A stretch of 64,000 nucleotides of DNA from Bryocella elongata (GTDB lineage Bacteria > Acidobacteriota > Terriglobia > Terriglobales > Acidobacteriaceae), in assembly GCF_900108185.1 (NCBI RefSeq), contig NZ_FNVA01000006.1:417914-481913 (forward strand). Reading direction: 5' to 3'. The translations under genes and the position numbers were made by a program. The first letter of the stretch is position 1. Each line of letters begins with the position of its first letter. Positions 24,493 to 32,816 of this stretch are shown in pieces. Below the pieces are notes generated by a model. The model saw nothing but the letters and a program-made list of their open reading frames with translations, searched no databases and was not told where the DNA came from.

Positions 24493-24651
24493 TCTCAGAT
24501 TCCAGCCGTTGGAGAGACTCGTCCCGCCCTGGAAGATGATCTTGTCCCCTGCCTCGGTCGCAAGTATGCACAGAGCTTCGGTGACGCAGTGGTCCTTCTC
24601 GATGACTCCGGGACGGAGTGGCCGTTCGTGACGATGTTCTGCCGCGCGCTG
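24493..24651 (-). pseudogene. Fragment of an AbiEii-type nucleotidyltransferase toxin
   Basis: On the minus strand a frame reads GVIEKDHCVTEALCILATE and then GDKIIFQGGTSLSNGWNL. This matches the start of AbiEii/AbiGii-type toxins (typically EKDYWVTEAL then FKGGTSLSKAW), including the nucleotidyltransferase G-G-T-S motif. Only about 50 residues survive. The acidic residues that normally follow are missing, and YW has become HC. No antitoxin partner is seen. Read as debris of a phage-defence module next to a tRNA gene. Confidence 0.55.
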
Positions 24652-24737
24652 GATAGCTTGGCCGAAACCCAGGCAGTATCGACATATAGACTTTGCGTCT
24701 GGTGTTTGATTTCCTGTGCTGTCCGCATAGGTGTGGG

Positions 24738-25054
24738 TCGATATGAGTTGAGCGATGCGCAGTGGCTCGGGGTCCACAGCGACGCAGCCGCTGGACTGTT
24801 TGTGGGACAAGGTCTTGGGCGACCTGGTGGCTAACCGCAGGAACCTGTATCTGATGATCGATTCGACCATCGTGCGCGCCCGCCAACGAGCTTGGCCTGC
24901 AGGTCGACTTCCTGGTCACCGGCGGGCAGGTCAACGACTGCACCCAGGCCATCTCTCTGCTCGGTTCGCCCAAGGCCGAGTGGGCGCTGGCCGACAAAGG
25001 CTACGACAGCCAGGCCACCGAAGCCGACAGGCTTAGGGATGTGGCTATCTTCCC
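24738..25054 (+). pseudogene. IS5-family transposase remnant
   Basis: Pieces of an IS5 (IS427-type) transposase occur in successive frames: RYELSDAQW, then NRRNLYLMIDSTIVRAR, then LQVDFLVTGGQVNDCTQA and WALADKGYDSQA. The order is right, but internal segments are deleted and frames shift, so it cannot be functional. The following 25055-25314 shows no recognisable gene. Confidence 0.8.
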
Positions 25055-25314
25055 TACCTGCCACTGCGGACGCCTGGGGCGGCGAGTGGCTGTGGCTGCA
25101 TGATGTTCATGCTGAGCCGACGGCGTATCGTGGCGATCCGGAGCCTCAGACCATGTGTCGGCAGATAGCCTGTGACCGCCCCACCGTAGGTACGAGCCGG
25201 CCACTCAGGTACCGGCAACGAAAGTGATCGCGAACATCGCATCGCCCGAGATACTTCCAGAGGCGTAAACGGATAGCGGCGGGAAGCCAATCCGTCATAG
25301 CATCTGATCATCAC

Positions 25315-27408
25315 TCAATGTCGATCGGCGAGTACAGCGACTCCGAACTTCGTAAGCGTCACGGACTTGGTAGTTCCGCCCAGCAGCACATCCGTCATAG
25401 CGTGCTCGGTTTGCACCACATGCGTCTCACTGGACGTATTTACCAGGATGTAGACAGTGTGATCGCCCGCGTAGCGAGGGTTGACTTCGACGCCTGCGGG
25501 CACCGGTCCAAAGGGCGCGACGACGCCGCTCATCGCGAGTAGCTTCTCAGCAAGTTTTTTCATGCCATCATCCCCCATCCAGACGCCGACATAGGTGATC
25601 GTTCCTGCGCCGACTTTGCGGGACACGATTGCCGGTTGTCCGTCGAGCCAGCCATTGCTCTTGCCATACCGAGCCCATACCGCTGTGTCGGGAGCATTCA
25701 AGCTGAGCTGCTCGGCCCACAGCTTGCTTTCGGCGGGACCAAAGCTCCCTTGCACGGGCACGAGATTAGACAGCGCATAGAACTGCACGACATCAGCGCC
25801 AAGCAGGTCCACCAGCGGTCCAGGCTGGTTCTGGGGCTGGAGTCCATTGTCATCGTCTTTCATCGCGGTGCGCTGGCCCAGAACAAGGTTGCCGCCACCC
25901 CTGACGTACGCCATCAGATTCTTAGCGGCTGCATCGCTCAGCACGTTGAGCCCTGGAGCGACGACCAGCTTGTAGTGGCTCAGATCGTTGGTCGGGGCGA
26001 TGACGTCGACGGACTGCGCCAAATCCTTCAGGGGGCGGTAGTAGCTCACCAGCTCATCGACCGGGTCATAGTCCTTGTTGTGACGCTGCAGGTTGATCGC
26101 CCAGAAGCTGTCGTAAGTATGAAGGATGGCCACCTCGGAACGTGGTTCGGTTCCGGCTAGCGCCGGGCCGGCCTTTGCGAATTCTGCGCCCAGTTGAGCG
26201 ATTTCGTCATACACGGGTACGGGCTTTCCGTTTGCTCCAACCAAGGTCCCGTGATATTCCTCTTGCCCGTTATGCGCGCTGCGCCACTGCCAGTATCCGA
26301 TGGCGTCGGCTCCATGACCGATGTTGTGCCAGGCAACGGCACGAACCTCACCTTTTGCAAGTGCCTGATTGACGCCGCCCCAGTTTACAAACGCCGGTTG
26401 CGTCTCCATCACCCAGAAGTTGCGATCCTTGAAGCCGCGCTGCATATCGTCGTCGGCCCCGTTGCGCGCCAGATCGACTTCACCTTGCGGAAAGTAATCG
26501 TCGTAGGAGATGAAGTCCATGAGCTGTGCGACCGCACGGTGATCGTACGTCTGTTGTCCCCATCCAAGTACGTTCGTGGTCAGGAACTGGCGAGGGTCCG
26601 TCAACGGGCGCAGGGCATCGATCTCATTCTTCGCGTAGTTGCGCCACATGTCGGTGTCAAATCGACGCATGCTGAGCAGTAGTCCAGGGTTGCCCTTCCC
26701 AGCTTCGAGAGGGATCTGTGACCACGCAGAATACGTCTGGCTCCAGTATGTTGTCGCCCAGCGGCGATTGAGATTGTCCAAGGTGAGATAGCGGGCCTTC
26801 AGCCAATCCTGAAAGTCCTTCTTGGCGACGGCGTCATAGGATTCCGTGGTGAGTTCATTGTCTATCTGCCAGCCAATCACCGCCGGGTTGTGTCCATAGC
26901 GTTTGCCCATCTGCGCGGCGATGCCAGCACAAAGTTCGAGGTACTTCGGGCTCGCAAAGCTGAACTGCTGCCGATTGCCGTGCTGTTCCACGGAGCCGTC
27001 AGCATTCACACGCAACACTTGTGGATACTTCTGCGTCAGCCATGCCGGGGGAGCTGCCGTGGGTGTTCCCAGGACCACATAGATGTTATGCCGAGCGGCG
27101 GCCGCAATCGCGTGGTCCAGCCAGTCCCACTGATACTGATCTTCGGCGGGCTCCACGCTGCTCCAGGCAAATTCCGCCATCCGCACAAAGCGCACGTGTG
27201 CTTTCTCCATGAGCGCCAGATCCGCGTCCCACTGCGATTCCGGCCACTGCTCCGGATACCAGGCGACGCCGAGCCATATGGGTGGTTGCGGCTCGGTTAC
27301 GGTCTGGGCGCGACAGCCAGCGCCAGTGACCGTGAGGCTTGCCGCTGTGAGTGTCACAAAGGCCCAACGAATGGTTCGACGCAATGGCTCGATCCTCACC
27401 TTTCCCAC
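25315..27408 (-). CDS. GH42 beta-galactosidase, exported
   Basis: The 697-residue protein has an N-terminal signal with a lipoprotein-like end (LTVTGAGC). The GH42 barrel follows: WLGVAWYPEQWPESQWDADL, VRMAEFAWSSVEPAEDQY, the acid/base region VIGWQIDNELTTESYD and the nucleophile region FWVMETQPAFVNWG. A beta-galactosidase trimerisation-like domain (VVAPGLNVLSDAAAKNLMAY) and a small C-terminal domain complete it. It removes beta-galactosyl residues from oligosaccharides in the periplasm. The gene overlaps the end of the GH-A-like gene upstream by 13 bases, so the two are probably co-transcribed from a promoter near 29 kb. Confidence 0.93.
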   Translation of the reverse strand: MGKVRIEPLRRTIRWAFVTLTAASLTVTGAGCRAQTVTEPQPPIWLGVAWYPEQWPESQWDADLALMEKAHVRFVRMAEFAWSSVEPAEDQYQWDWLDHAIAAAARHNIYVVLGTPTAAPPAWLTQKYPQVLRVNADGSVEQHGNRQQFSFASPKYLELCAGIAAQMGKRYGHNPAVIGWQIDNELTTESYDAVAKKDFQDWLKARYLTLDNLNRRWATTYWSQTYSAWSQIPLEAGKGNPGLLLSMRRFDTDMWRNYAKNEIDALRPLTDPRQFLTTNVLGWGQQTYDHRAVAQLMDFISYDDYFPQGEVDLARNGADDDMQRGFKDRNFWVMETQPAFVNWGGVNQALAKGEVRAVAWHNIGHGADAIGYWQWRSAHNGQEEYHGTLVGANGKPVPVYDEIAQLGAEFAKAGPALAGTEPRSEVAILHTYDSFWAINLQRHNKDYDPVDELVSYYRPLKDLAQSVDVIAPTNDLSHYKLVVAPGLNVLSDAAAKNLMAYVRGGGNLVLGQRTAMKDDDNGLQPQNQPGPLVDLLGADVVQFYALSNLVPVQGSFGPAESKLWAEQLSLNAPDTAVWARYGKSNGWLDGQPAIVSRKVGAGTITYVGVWMGDDGMKKLAEKLLAMSGVVAPFGPVPAGVEVNPRYAGDHTVYILVNTSSETHVVQTEHAMTDVLLGGTTKSVTLTKFGVAVLADRH

Positions 27409-28925
27409 ACTGCATCCATGACGCCGTAAGGCGGGACCACCGGTGCATTGGGAAATGTTGAAGAAACGATCTTCACTTCGTCTCGCTGCTGTGGCGAATT
27501 TTCTGCCTCGGGATTCATTGACCCTGTACTCCGCGTGTGGAAGGTCGCATGCACCGGTTTGCCGTCCATGACGACTTGGATCGTTTGCGGGACGCCGCTC
27601 TTATTGGTGAGCAAAAGATGATTGCTCCCGTCCGCTCCGCGAAAAGCCTGAGCGTAAATGGCGCTGATAGTCGCAGTCCCAGCAGATACACTGGCACCGC
27701 CTTTTACAACGGTGGGGAATACCGCATCGCTCGTTCCGATGACAGGATCCACTAACTGCATCTCCAGGCCGTACGGGGTGTAGTAGAAGCCGTAGTCCAG
27801 CCTGGTGGTGTCCACGGTTTCACCAGCTTTGGCAGCCGCCACCAGCTCGGCCGTATGATCGTTCGTCAACGCGATGGCATTGTCCCCGTTGCCCTGTCTG
27901 CCAACAAGGATGTGCATGCCGGCCTGGGTCACGTGGGGATCCGACGAGAACCGCAACATGAACTCCGCGAGGAAGACTGCGGCGTACTGCGTGCCCCGCA
28001 TGGCGCCAATGCCGTACTCGCTGATCTCCATCTGCATGCCGGGTCCGAAGAGCTTGCCCACATCCTGGTCGACCCAGCGATTGGTCGTGTCGGCAAGAAA
28101 TTCGTTGTAAAACGCCATCTTTGCGGCCACGTCGCCCGCATCCTTTGCGCCCGGGTAGGGGTGCCAATACAGTTCATCCCAATAGCGATTCTTGTAAGAG
28201 GCCATGCTTTCCAGCCATTCATTGTTGCGCTGAACATAGACGGCAACCTTGGCAGACGGTACTGCAGCCTTGATCGCCGCGGCGTACGGCTCTACAGACT
28301 TCAGATAGTCAGCCCCGGTTGGATAGAAATCCTTGAAGTAAAACGGTTCGTTGCCAAGTTCCCAGACGTCAACATGCAGCCCCTGCTTCTCGGCTTCGAG
28401 CGCGAGCGCAGCTGCGGACTCCGGTGTGTCGGTGAAGGTGTTGACGACGCCAATGGTGTGCGTGGCTTCCGATCCCGGCGACGTCGCAGAGCCCGTCCGA
28501 AGCGTCTTCAAGAGGCTGGCGTAGCCGTCAAGCGGGTTGCCGCCCTTGCCGCGGAGCACCTGGTCGGCGAACACGAATCGCTGGTAGAGTTCCACCTTTT
28601 CGTTCTTGAACTTCGCGATCCATTCGGGCCTCATCTGGCCTGTACGCCAGTCCCAGGCGTCATCCATGGTGCCGGCAGGGAAGCGCATCCAGCCAAGGTC
28701 CAGACCGGCAAGCATGGTTCTCATCTTTGGATCGGCATAGCTCTGACCGGAAAACATGATCTGCATGTTGCCGCCCGCGAAATGCCTCCGGGATGGCACA
28801 GCGAGGCGGTGCGTCGTGTCGATGGAAACCACGGTGGCGGGTCCACCCTCCTGGGAGAGCATGCTCTTGGCGCTGGCCAGGAAAATCAATAATGAAAGCG
28901 CTGTCAGTACCCTGCGATTCGTCAC
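27396..28925 (-). CDS. Secreted clan GH-A glycoside hydrolase (GH79/GH51-like)
   Basis: The 509-residue protein has a signal peptide (MTNRRVLTALSLLIFLASAKS) and a single hydrolase domain. DVWELGNEPFYFKDF near residue 195 carries a typical clan GH-A acid/base Glu after Asn, and MQMEISEYGIGAMRG near residue 317 a typical nucleophile Glu. The early segment LDLGWMRFPAGTMDDAWDW recalls GH79 and GH51 proteins, but I cannot fix the family. A C-terminal beta domain follows the barrel. It is first in the minus-strand pair with the GH42 gene and diverges from the LacI regulator. Confidence 0.75.
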   Translation of the reverse strand: MTNRRVLTALSLLIFLASAKSMLSQEGGPATVVSIDTTHRLAVPSRRHFAGGNMQIMFSGQSYADPKMRTMLAGLDLGWMRFPAGTMDDAWDWRTGQMRPEWIAKFKNEKVELYQRFVFADQVLRGKGGNPLDGYASLLKTLRTGSATSPGSEATHTIGVVNTFTDTPESAAALALEAEKQGLHVDVWELGNEPFYFKDFYPTGADYLKSVEPYAAAIKAAVPSAKVAVYVQRNNEWLESMASYKNRYWDELYWHPYPGAKDAGDVAAKMAFYNEFLADTTNRWVDQDVGKLFGPGMQMEISEYGIGAMRGTQYAAVFLAEFMLRFSSDPHVTQAGMHILVGRQGNGDNAIALTNDHTAELVAAAKAGETVDTTRLDYGFYYTPYGLEMQLVDPVIGTSDAVFPTVVKGGASVSAGTATISAIYAQAFRGADGSNHLLLTNKSGVPQTIQVVMDGKPVHATFHTRSTGSMNPEAENSPQQRDEVKIVSSTFPNAPVVPPYGVMDAVWER

Positions 28926-28996
28926 GAGCTGTTCCTTTTCACTGCGCCGACGCGCGTTGTATGGGGCGTATGCAGACCAGCGCGAATTCGAAGAGA

Positions 28997-29026
28997 AGGC
29001 TAGAGGCTACCGTACAAAAGTGTCAA
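28997..29026 (-). promoter_or_regulatory. Candidate promoter for the GH-A/GH42 pair
   Basis: On the minus strand TTGACA (complement 29021-29026) and TAGCCT (complement 28997-29002) are 18 bp apart, about 70 bases before the start codon. Further upstream GATTACGTTTTC (29050-29061) is an imperfect CG-centred LacI-type half-palindrome. The remainder of 28926-29342 shows nothing coding. Confidence 0.4.
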
Positions 29027-29342
29027 GTTCTTGGATATTTTCGAGGTTCGATTACGTTTTCAAAGCCGGACACTGGACGGATACAGGCCGTCCCACCGCG
29101 TCCGGGGAAGCCCGTTTTGACATTCTGATGGCCCTTGCCTACTATGACGTGGCGGCCAGGAAGTGCATCACGATATCGCTGAAAATGATCATAAGCTGCA
29201 AAGGTTTTCATCGTCTCTCTAGCCCATTTCACCAGTAGTGTTTGGGGCCACCCGACGCACCGACCGCGGTGGATGAGCCCAGGATCGATGATTCTGTTGC
29301 CACAAACGGTATGGCCTAAGCTGGGAAAGGGGGTCGATCCTA

Positions 29343-30383
29343 ATGCGTCTTGAAGATGTCGCGAAACGTGCAAACGTCTCCATCTCCACGGTTTCAAGGG
29401 TTGTCAATGAGACGAACACGGTCTCGGGAGCGACCCGCCGGCGTGTCCTCGCGGCGCTGGAAGAGCTGAATTACACGCCGAACCTGCAGGCGCGGCTGCT
29501 GGTCTCGGGGCAGTCGAACATCCTGGGCATCGTTGTCTCCAACCTGGAGAATCCGTTCTTCGTCGACCTCTTCCACCGGTTGGAAGGCTATGCCGCGAAG
29601 GCCGGCTACGAACTGATCGTCGCGAACACGAACTATGAACCGGCTCGCCTGGCGGAGACGCTCCGAATGATGAAGGGCCGCTGCGTGACGGGTATCGCCA
29701 TCGCCGCGTCGGAGACGCTGCCCCGGGAGGTATCCGAACTTCTGGCTGCGAAGACCCCTGTGATCTGCGTCAACACCAACGAGGCGCTTCCCGGGCTTTC
29801 GCATATTCGTGTCGACGCTCGCGCCGGCATGCGCAAACTCGTCGGCCATCTCGCATCCCTTGGACATCGCAGGCTCGCATACCTGAGCCACGAGCGCACC
29901 TACAAGGGCGGTACTGACGAACGGCGAGTCGCGTTCGAAGAGACCTGCAAGGCACACCATGTCGAGTTCGTCCATGTTGCGATGCCATCGCGGGAGAGCT
30001 GGGAAGACGGCCGCAACGCGGTACGTAAGCTGGCCTCGCTTGGGTTCGACGCCAGCGGCATCGTCTGCGTGAACGATATGACCGCCGTAAGCGCCCTTCG
30101 CGCCCTTCGCGATCTGGGCATCCGTTGTCCGGAAGATGTGTCGGTTACAGGCTTCGATAACATCCCGATCGCTCATCTCTGCTGTCCCTCGCTGACGACC
30201 GCGTCCATTGCCAGCGATAGCATCGCGGCCACGATCTTCAAGGCCTTGACCGCAGCACCAGACGCGGAGGCAACCGACTCCACGTTTGACCCCGAATTGA
30301 TCGTTCGGGAATCGACCGGCCCCTATCGCGGTCGCGGCATTCTTTCCGCGAAGAAACAGCTGACGACGGCAGGAAGTTCTTAG
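29343..30383 (+). CDS. LacI-family transcriptional regulator
   Basis: The 346-residue protein begins with a LacI helix-turn-helix and hinge (MRLEDVAKRANVSISTVSRV, then NYTPNLQARLL) followed by the periplasmic-binding-protein-like sensor domain (SNILGIVVSNLENPFFVDLF; CVNDMTAVSALRALRDLGI; VSVTGFDNIPIAHLCCPSLT). It likely represses the surrounding hydrolase, transporter and receptor genes until a sugar ligand binds. ATG 29343 follows AAAGGGGG. It is divergent from the GH-A/GH42 pair and leads into the sulfatase. The CG-centred palindrome at 34694-34707 is a candidate target. Confidence 0.92.
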   Translation: MRLEDVAKRANVSISTVSRVVNETNTVSGATRRRVLAALEELNYTPNLQARLLVSGQSNILGIVVSNLENPFFVDLFHRLEGYAAKAGYELIVANTNYEPARLAETLRMMKGRCVTGIAIAASETLPREVSELLAAKTPVICVNTNEALPGLSHIRVDARAGMRKLVGHLASLGHRRLAYLSHERTYKGGTDERRVAFEETCKAHHVEFVHVAMPSRESWEDGRNAVRKLASLGFDASGIVCVNDMTAVSALRALRDLGIRCPEDVSVTGFDNIPIAHLCCPSLTTASIASDSIAATIFKALTAAPDAEATDSTFDPELIVRESTGPYRGRGILSAKKQLTTAGSS

Positions 30384-30435
30384 ACGGCGGTGCTTGTCTT
30401 CCGGCAGGCGCACGCAGTTGGACAAAGGAGTAACG

Positions 30436-31881
30436 ATGAAGGAAAGCTCGCGTCGCAACTTTCTCCGCAATGCGGCACTTGCGTCGACGGCGATGGTTAC
30501 AGGCAATGGCGCGGCTTCAGCAGTGACGCCTCCTGCGAAAAGGCCCAACGTCCTGATGATCTGTTCGGATCAGTTTCGCGCAGATTTTCTTGGCATCAAC
30601 CGGCAGAATCCGTCGGTGCTCACGCCCAACCTTGATGCTCTCGCCAGGCGTGGCACGAACTTTCAGTTTGCCGTCTGCAACCAGCCATTGTGTTCGCCAT
30701 CGCGCGCCTCGTTTCTTACCAGCCGGTACGCTACCGAAACCAGGGTCTGGGCACTCGAGATTGAATTGGATCACACGCTGCCGACGATCGCTACCGAGTT
30801 CCGCAAGGCCGGATACACATCGAACTTCATGGGGAAGTGGCATGTATCGGCAAAGAATGATGCGCAAGGAACGCCGCAGTTAGGTTGGCTGCCTCCGGGG
30901 CCCACGCGCGGAGGATTTGATGATCTATGGGAAGGCGCCAATATTACCGAGTTGGTCTCTCATCCAGACGAGGGGCACTATTACGCCGACGACGGAACGG
31001 ACCTCCATTTTCATGATGAGTACCGCGTTGACTTCACCGCTCGACGGGCGTGCGAGTTTATTGAAAAGCAGCACGAGAAGCCATGGTTTCTATTCCTTTC
31101 TCAACTTGAGCCTCATCAGCAGAACGATATGGAAGCCTTCGTGCCGCCGCAACGGTACGCGAAGAACTACGCGGATGCTTTCGTTCCACACGACCTGCGC
31201 AATCTACCTGGGGATTGGCGGTCCCATCTGCAGGGCTACTACGGTTGCGTGCAGGCGATCGATGACTCGATTGGCAAGATCGTCGCTTCGCTGGAACGTT
31301 CCGGCCAGTTAGAGAACACCGTGATCTGCTTCTTCTCCGATCATGGCTGCACCTTCCGAACACGAATTGGAGAGTACAAGCGCTGCCCGCACGACTCCTC
31401 GATTCGCGTTCCGTTCATTCTGGCCGGGCCCGGGTTTGAGCGTTCGACCACCATCTCCGAGCTCGTGACTTTGCTGGATCTTACGCCCACCCTACTGGAG
31501 GCCGCCGGCGTGCCTGTGCCTCCGTCGATGAAGGGGCGCGCCTTAAAGCCGATGCTTGATTCTGCGGAGATGCGCCGCGAATGGAAGAATGCCGCATATA
31601 TCCAGTTGAGCCAGGCGATCTGCGGCCGGGCCATACGCACAACGGACTGGACGTATGCGTGCTATGACCCTGGAATCGCAAAGGGCGAGGCGGCGATGAG
31701 CAGGACATACGTGGATTTCGCCCTCTACTCCAACGCCGCCGATCCCTACCAGCAGGTCAACCTGGTGGGCCGTCCCCAGTACAAAACGATTGCCGCCGGC
31801 CTGCGCGAACAACTGCGGCACATGATCGTTGCCAACGGAGAGCCGGAGCCAACGATTACGCCTATCGAGTTCTACGCCTGA
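30436..31881 (+). CDS. Tat-exported S1-type sulfatase
   Basis: About 481 residues. The ATG at 30436 follows AAAGGAG; an upstream in-frame GTG lacks one. The N-terminus is a Tat signal (MKESSRRNFLRNAALASTAM). Type I sulfatase features are PNVLMICSDQFRADFLG (metal ligand Asp), CNQPLCSPSRASFLTSRY with Cys86-x-Pro-x-Arg, the site of formylglycine formation, the substrate segment FMGKWHV, and VICFFSDHGCTF. It removes sulfate esters from a carbohydrate in the periplasm. No sulfatase-maturating enzyme is in the window. Its place between a LacI gene and an esterase suggests a modified polysaccharide as substrate. Confidence 0.93.
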   Translation: MKESSRRNFLRNAALASTAMVTGNGAASAVTPPAKRPNVLMICSDQFRADFLGINRQNPSVLTPNLDALARRGTNFQFAVCNQPLCSPSRASFLTSRYATETRVWALEIELDHTLPTIATEFRKAGYTSNFMGKWHVSAKNDAQGTPQLGWLPPGPTRGGFDDLWEGANITELVSHPDEGHYYADDGTDLHFHDEYRVDFTARRACEFIEKQHEKPWFLFLSQLEPHQQNDMEAFVPPQRYAKNYADAFVPHDLRNLPGDWRSHLQGYYGCVQAIDDSIGKIVASLERSGQLENTVICFFSDHGCTFRTRIGEYKRCPHDSSIRVPFILAGPGFERSTTISELVTLLDLTPTLLEAAGVPVPPSMKGRALKPMLDSAEMRREWKNAAYIQLSQAICGRAIRTTDWTYACYDPGIAKGEAAMSRTYVDFALYSNAADPYQQVNLVGRPQYKTIAAGLREQLRHMIVANGEPEPTITPIEFYA

Positions 31882-31900
31882 TCCTTACAGGAGAATGATG

Positions 31901-32758
31901 ATGAAGACGATTGCCGCTGCATTGCTTTTAGGCATCTCTGGGCTGGCGATGCACGCTCAGGATAAAGCTGTCCCCCCTGGTGAGGATCGTGTCTACAAGA
32001 CGGTGGATGGTCAGGAGCTTCACCTCTGGGTTGCCAAGCCATCCGGCAAGCCGACGCACACGGCCGTGGTTTTCTTTCACGGTGGTGGTTGGACCGGAGG
32101 AACCGTAACGCAGTTCGATGCGCAGACGAAGGAGCTCGCAGAACGTGGAATGCTGGTAGTCAACGTCCAGTATCGCCTCGTTGCGAAGGCGCCCAGCACG
32201 GAGAGCCCTCAGGTCTGCCTGGAAGACGCGAAGTCAGCCATGCGTTGGGTACGCTCGCGTGCAAAAGAATTTCAAATCGACCCTCACCGGATCGCCGCTG
32301 GTGGTGGCTCCGCTGGAGGATATCTTGCCGCAGCGACGGCCCTGGTTCCCGGCTGGGACGACCCCAAGGACGATCTGGCTGTCTCGCCTAAGCCCAACGC
32401 GCTCGTGCTGTTTTTCCCGGTCGTCAATGTGGGGCCGAGCTACTACGACCAGCACCGCTTCGGAGACGATCCGCGCAAGTACTCGCCGGAAGCCTACGTC
32501 AGCAGGAATACTCCCCCGACGATCATCGAAGGCGGAGGTGCGGACAAGCTCGTTCCACCGGATGAACTCAAGGACTTCAAGGCGAAGTGCGATGCAGCCG
32601 GAGCGAAGTGCGTTCTCGACTTCTATCCCGGACAACCGCATGGCTTCGCCAACAAGGAACCCTACAGAAGCTTGACACTCAATGCGGTCATGCACTTTCT
32701 GGAGTCGATCGGCTACCTGCGGAAGGATACGCCAGACGTAGTCGTGCCGACGCAGTAA
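31901..32758 (+). CDS. Secreted alpha/beta-hydrolase esterase
   Basis: About 285 residues with a signal peptide (MKTIAAALLLGISGLAMHAQ). Three tandem ATGs occur; AGGAG is best spaced for the one at 31901. The oxyanion motif is VVFFHGGGWTGG, the nucleophile elbow IAAGGGSAGGYLAAAT, and the other triad residues likely lie in GGGADKLVPPDEL and GQPHGFANK. This is an HSL/BD-FAE-like carbohydrate or acetyl esterase pattern. It would deacylate the same sugar polymer the neighbouring sulfatase desulfates. It is 19 bases after the sulfatase stop. Confidence 0.88.
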   Translation: MKTIAAALLLGISGLAMHAQDKAVPPGEDRVYKTVDGQELHLWVAKPSGKPTHTAVVFFHGGGWTGGTVTQFDAQTKELAERGMLVVNVQYRLVAKAPSTESPQVCLEDAKSAMRWVRSRAKEFQIDPHRIAAGGGSAGGYLAAATALVPGWDDPKDDLAVSPKPNALVLFFPVVNVGPSYYDQHRFGDDPRKYSPEAYVSRNTPPTIIEGGGADKLVPPDELKDFKAKCDAAGAKCVLDFYPGQPHGFANKEPYRSLTLNAVMHFLESIGYLRKDTPDVVVPTQ

Positions 32759-32816
32759 TGGAGCCGCGCGAAGGCTGGAGCTGCACGATCAAGCATTGTT
32801 TGTATGATGTTCCCGA

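Noticed and set aside
25055..25314. Small minus-strand frames after the IS5 remnant
   Set aside because: No recognisable motif; probably decayed mobile DNA.
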